Source of the DNA: Gammaproteobacteria bacterium
GTDB taxonomy: Bacteria; Pseudomonadota; Gammaproteobacteria; Ga0077536
NCBI GenBank assembly: GCA_003540955.1
Contig: DPMX01000154.1
Coordinates: forward strand, 4,290 to 11,496
Direction of reading: 5' to 3'
Length of the DNA: 7,207 bases
This document shows, piece by piece, positions 5,619 through 7,207 of this stretch. The notes beneath the pieces were generated by a model. It saw only the letters and a program-made list of their open reading frames with translations, did not search any database and was not told the DNA's origin. Within the stretch, counting starts at the first letter, position 1. The number at the start of each line of letters is the position of its first letter. A program made the translations under genes and the position numbers.

Positions 5619-5734
5619 TAGGAGGCTCGACGAATTTGTCACTTTATTGCCACGTCCGTCACCGAGTACGGCCCATCAAAGATGACGCATAAAAATAGAA
5701 CAATCGCCGATGAAGCGCTTTTTGCCTCAACTCA

Positions 5735-5752
5735 GTCGTTAATCCAAACGAC
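5735..5752. repeat. Inverted repeat upstream of the cyclo-ligase gene
   Basis: GTCGTT (5735-5740) and AACGAC (5747-5752) form a perfect 6-bp stem with a 6-base loop. No T run follows on the plus strand, so it is not a terminator. A second pairing, ACGA with TCGT (about 5748-5763), would compete with it. It lies 39 bases before the cyclo-ligase ATG and could be a leader hairpin or a chance repeat. The rest of 5619-5791 shows no convincing promoter or reading frame. Confidence 0.3.
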
Positions 5753-5791
5753 AACAAATCGTCGCGCCAGGCGTACTACTCTGACTCGATA

Positions 5792-6370
5792 ATGAACCCA
5801 AATATCAGAAAAGCAGCACTGCGTCGGGCGCTATTAGCACGCCGGAAATATCATCAGAAAATTAATAAAAATACTTTAAATCAATCAATTACCGAAAATA
5901 TTGTTAACCTTAAGGAGGTCATGCAAGCTTCCGTTGTCTGTGTCTACGTATCAATACCAGGTGAGGTTGAAACGCACGTTTTGATCGACAAGTTTGAAGA
6001 GAGCGGGATAGTAGTTCTGGTACCGCAGATTATTGGTCCGTCACAGATGCAGGCTGTTCGATTCCCTGGTTGGACGGCAATGCGGCCCGGCCCGTTGGAA
6101 ATACTAGCGCCGGTGACCGGACTTGAATGGGAGCACGATATCGACGTTGCGATCATTCCCGGATTGGGGTTTTCGCCGGTAGGGGACAGGCTAGGCTTTG
6201 GCGCCGGATTTTATGATCGTTGGCTCAAAGAGCGGTGTGTAGTGACAAAAATCGGTGTTGGGTTCGGATATCAGATAGTCTCGGAGATTCCCAATAATCT
6301 GCATGATGTAAAGATGGATCTGGTCGTCACAGAAAGTCATATTTTACGAGTGCCTCGGGATAGTCTATGA
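5792..6370 (+). CDS. fau: 5-formyltetrahydrofolate cyclo-ligase
   Basis: This cytoplasmic enzyme (methenyltetrahydrofolate synthetase, YgfA/Fau) uses ATP to convert 5-formyl-tetrahydrofolate to 5,10-methenyl-tetrahydrofolate, returning a stored and inhibitory folate to one-carbon metabolism. The 192-residue protein fits the family length. The N-terminal helix has the basic pattern RKAALRRALLARRKY (6-20). The central region has VYVSIPGEVETHVLIDKF (51-68). The nucleotide-binding signature is the stretch IIPGLGFSPVGDRLGFGAGFYDRWL (121-145), with GFGAGFYDR at 135-143. The end has VGFGYQ and LHDVKMDLVVTES (170-182), also family-typical. The ATG at 5792 is the only standard start in the open frame after the stop at 5711; it lacks a Shine-Dalgarno. 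In many gammaproteobacteria this gene follows ssrS (6S RNA), but I could not find 6S RNA here. It diverges from rpsP and converges with pnp. Confidence 0.94.
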   Translation: MNPNIRKAALRRALLARRKYHQKINKNTLNQSITENIVNLKEVMQASVVCVYVSIPGEVETHVLIDKFEESGIVVLVPQIIGPSQMQAVRFPGWTAMRPGPLEILAPVTGLEWEHDIDVAIIPGLGFSPVGDRLGFGAGFYDRWLKERCVVTKIGVGFGYQIVSEIPNNLHDVKMDLVVTESHILRVPRDSL

Positions 6371-6403
6371 TTCTATGTATCAATTACTTTATATTTATGA
6401 TGT

Positions 6404-6438
6404 AAACCTTTAATTTTAATAATATTTTAAGGTTTTTT
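6404..6438 (+). terminator. AT-rich intrinsic terminator after the cyclo-ligase gene
   Basis: AAACCTT (6404-6410) and AAGGTTT (6429-6435) form a 7-bp stem, and the right arm runs into six T (6433-6438). It starts 34 bases past the cyclo-ligase stop. The stem has only two G-C pairs and an 18-base A/T loop, so it may be inefficient. On the minus strand only three T follow, so it is a poor terminator for pnp. Confidence 0.5.
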
Positions 6439-6499
6439 ATAATTCAGAGTAATCGTATACTACAGGTGTGGGACTTACCCGCATCCGACTAAAGCGACA

Positions 6500-7207
6500 T
6501 TAATCGCTGTCTACAGCTTTCATGCTGAGCCGCACACGTCCTTGTTTATCAACTTCAAGAACCTTGACCTTAACAGTGTCTCCCTCAGACAATTTGTCAC
6601 TGACGTTTTCGACCCGTTCATGAGAAATCTGTGAAATATGCACCAAGCCGTCCTTTCCGGGAAGAATATTAACAAAGGCTCCAAAATCCATTAGTTTCTG
6701 CACCCGACCTTCGTAGACTGCTCCCACTTCGACATCTGCCGTGATCGCCTCAACGCGACGCAATGCGTCTTTTCCAGCTGCACTGTCAACTGACGCGATT
6801 TTCACTGTCCCATCATCCGAAATATCGATCGTGGCCCCTGTTTCTTCGGTTATCTGGCGAATAGTCGCTCCACCCTTACCGATAACGTCACGAATCTTCT
6901 CCGGATCTATCTTGATTGCAACAATTCGAGGTGCGTGCTCTGACATCTCCTCACGATGCGTGTTCAACACAGCATTCATTTCACCAAGGATATGTATCCG
7001 GCCGGCCTGAGCTTGGGTTAGCGCCGCCTCCATAATTTCCTGAGTTATACCGTCAATCTTAATATCCATCTGTAGGGCCGTAACACCCGTGGCCGTTCCA
7101 GCGACCTTAAAATCCATATCGCCGAGATGATCTTCGTCGCCCATAATGTCCGACAAGACCACAAAAGCGTCTTCTTGCTTGATCAAACCCATAGCAATAC
7201 CAGCAAC
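6500..7207 (-). CDS. pnp: Polyribonucleotide nucleotidyltransferase (PNPase), C-terminal part
   Basis: PNPase degrades RNA 3' to 5' by phosphorolysis and joins RNase E in the degradosome of many gammaproteobacteria. The window holds the last 235 residues; the frame runs off the right edge (VAGIAMGLI at the boundary), so the 5' two thirds of the gene lie outside. The end of the second RNase PH domain is present with SDIMGDEDHLGDMDFKVAG, including the two aspartates of DHLGDMD that match metal-binding Asp486 and Asp492 of E. coli. A KH domain follows (about 93-155 of the visible part) with the GKGG loop in DVIGKGGATIRQI. The S1 domain (about 161-231) has VYEGRVQKLMDFGAFVNILPGKDGLVHISQIS and ends RVRLSMKAVDSD. 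The protein stops just after S1, without the longer Ala/Pro/Glu-rich tail of E. coli PNPase. It converges with the cyclo-ligase gene. Its usual partner rpsO would lie upstream, outside the window. Confidence 0.97.
   Translation of the reverse strand, partial: VAGIAMGLIKQEDAFVVLSDIMGDEDHLGDMDFKVAGTATGVTALQMDIKIDGITQEIMEAALTQAQAGRIHILGEMNAVLNTHREEMSEHAPRIVAIKIDPEKIRDVIGKGGATIRQITEETGATIDISDDGTVKIASVDSAAGKDALRRVEAITADVEVGAVYEGRVQKLMDFGAFVNILPGKDGLVHISQISHERVENVSDKLSEGDTVKVKVLEVDKQGRVRLSMKAVDSD

Noticed and set aside
5593..5790. 6S RNA gene (ssrS)
   Set aside because: Only a short stretch resembles E. coli 6S RNA, and no complementary 3' arm exists to form the closing stem.
6464..6486. Hairpin GTGTGGG-ACTTA-CCCGCAT downstream of pnp as a terminator
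   Set aside because: Its wobble pairs work only in plus-strand RNA, and no T run follows on either strand, so it does not look like a pnp terminator.
6741..7010. Plus-strand open frame opposite pnp
   Set aside because: Antisense to the KH domain; low-complexity Ser/Ile-rich translation with no motif.

Overview
The window is housekeeping chromosome from a gammaproteobacterium. The XerD, DsbC, TrmD, RimM, S16, L19 and PNPase proteins all read like relatives of the E. coli and Pseudomonas versions. The order rpsP-rimM-trmD-rplS followed by xerD-dsbC is, as I recall it, the Pseudomonas-type arrangement. The base composition looks balanced, neither strongly AT- nor GC-rich. I cannot name a genus. 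I see no mobile element, CRISPR array, tRNA or rRNA, and no new defence or biosynthetic system.

Layout. (1) Bases 1-73, minus strand: the first 24 codons of an HldE-type heptose kinase, cut by the window edge. (2) 204-923, plus: an exported DUF3108 protein, divergent from hldE. (3) 1033-1761, minus: dsbC, a periplasmic disulfide isomerase. (4) 1919-2806, minus: xerD, a tyrosine recombinase. (5) 2924-3280, plus: a small glutaredoxin/GST-N-like protein with a CWFC motif, set between xerD and rplS on the opposite strand. (6) 3325-5502, minus: the trmD operon, read rpsP (S16), rimM, trmD, rplS (L19). (7) 5792-6370, plus: 5-formyltetrahydrofolate cyclo-ligase. (8) 6500-7207, minus: the C-terminal third of PNPase, running off the right edge.

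How the genes work together. The trmD operon joins two ribosomal proteins with a 30S maturation factor (RimM) and a tRNA m1G37 methyltransferase. Its signals fit high output of S16 and L19 and low output of RimM and TrmD. rpsP and rplS have ATG starts with Shine-Dalgarno sequences. rimM starts with TTG and trmD with GTG, neither with a clear Shine-Dalgarno. A terminator-like hairpin lies between rpsP and rimM, and a separate -10 element with a GC-rich discriminator precedes rplS. PNPase adds RNA turnover to this information-processing cluster. DsbC and the CWFC protein are both thioredoxin-fold redox proteins, but DsbC is periplasmic and the other has no export signal.

The best regulatory signals outside genes are a promoter with 17-bp spacing upstream of rpsP, with a 19-nt palindrome just upstream of its -35, and an AT-rich terminator after the cyclo-ligase gene. 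No stretch over 300 bases lacks a gene; the longest gap is 5503-5791.
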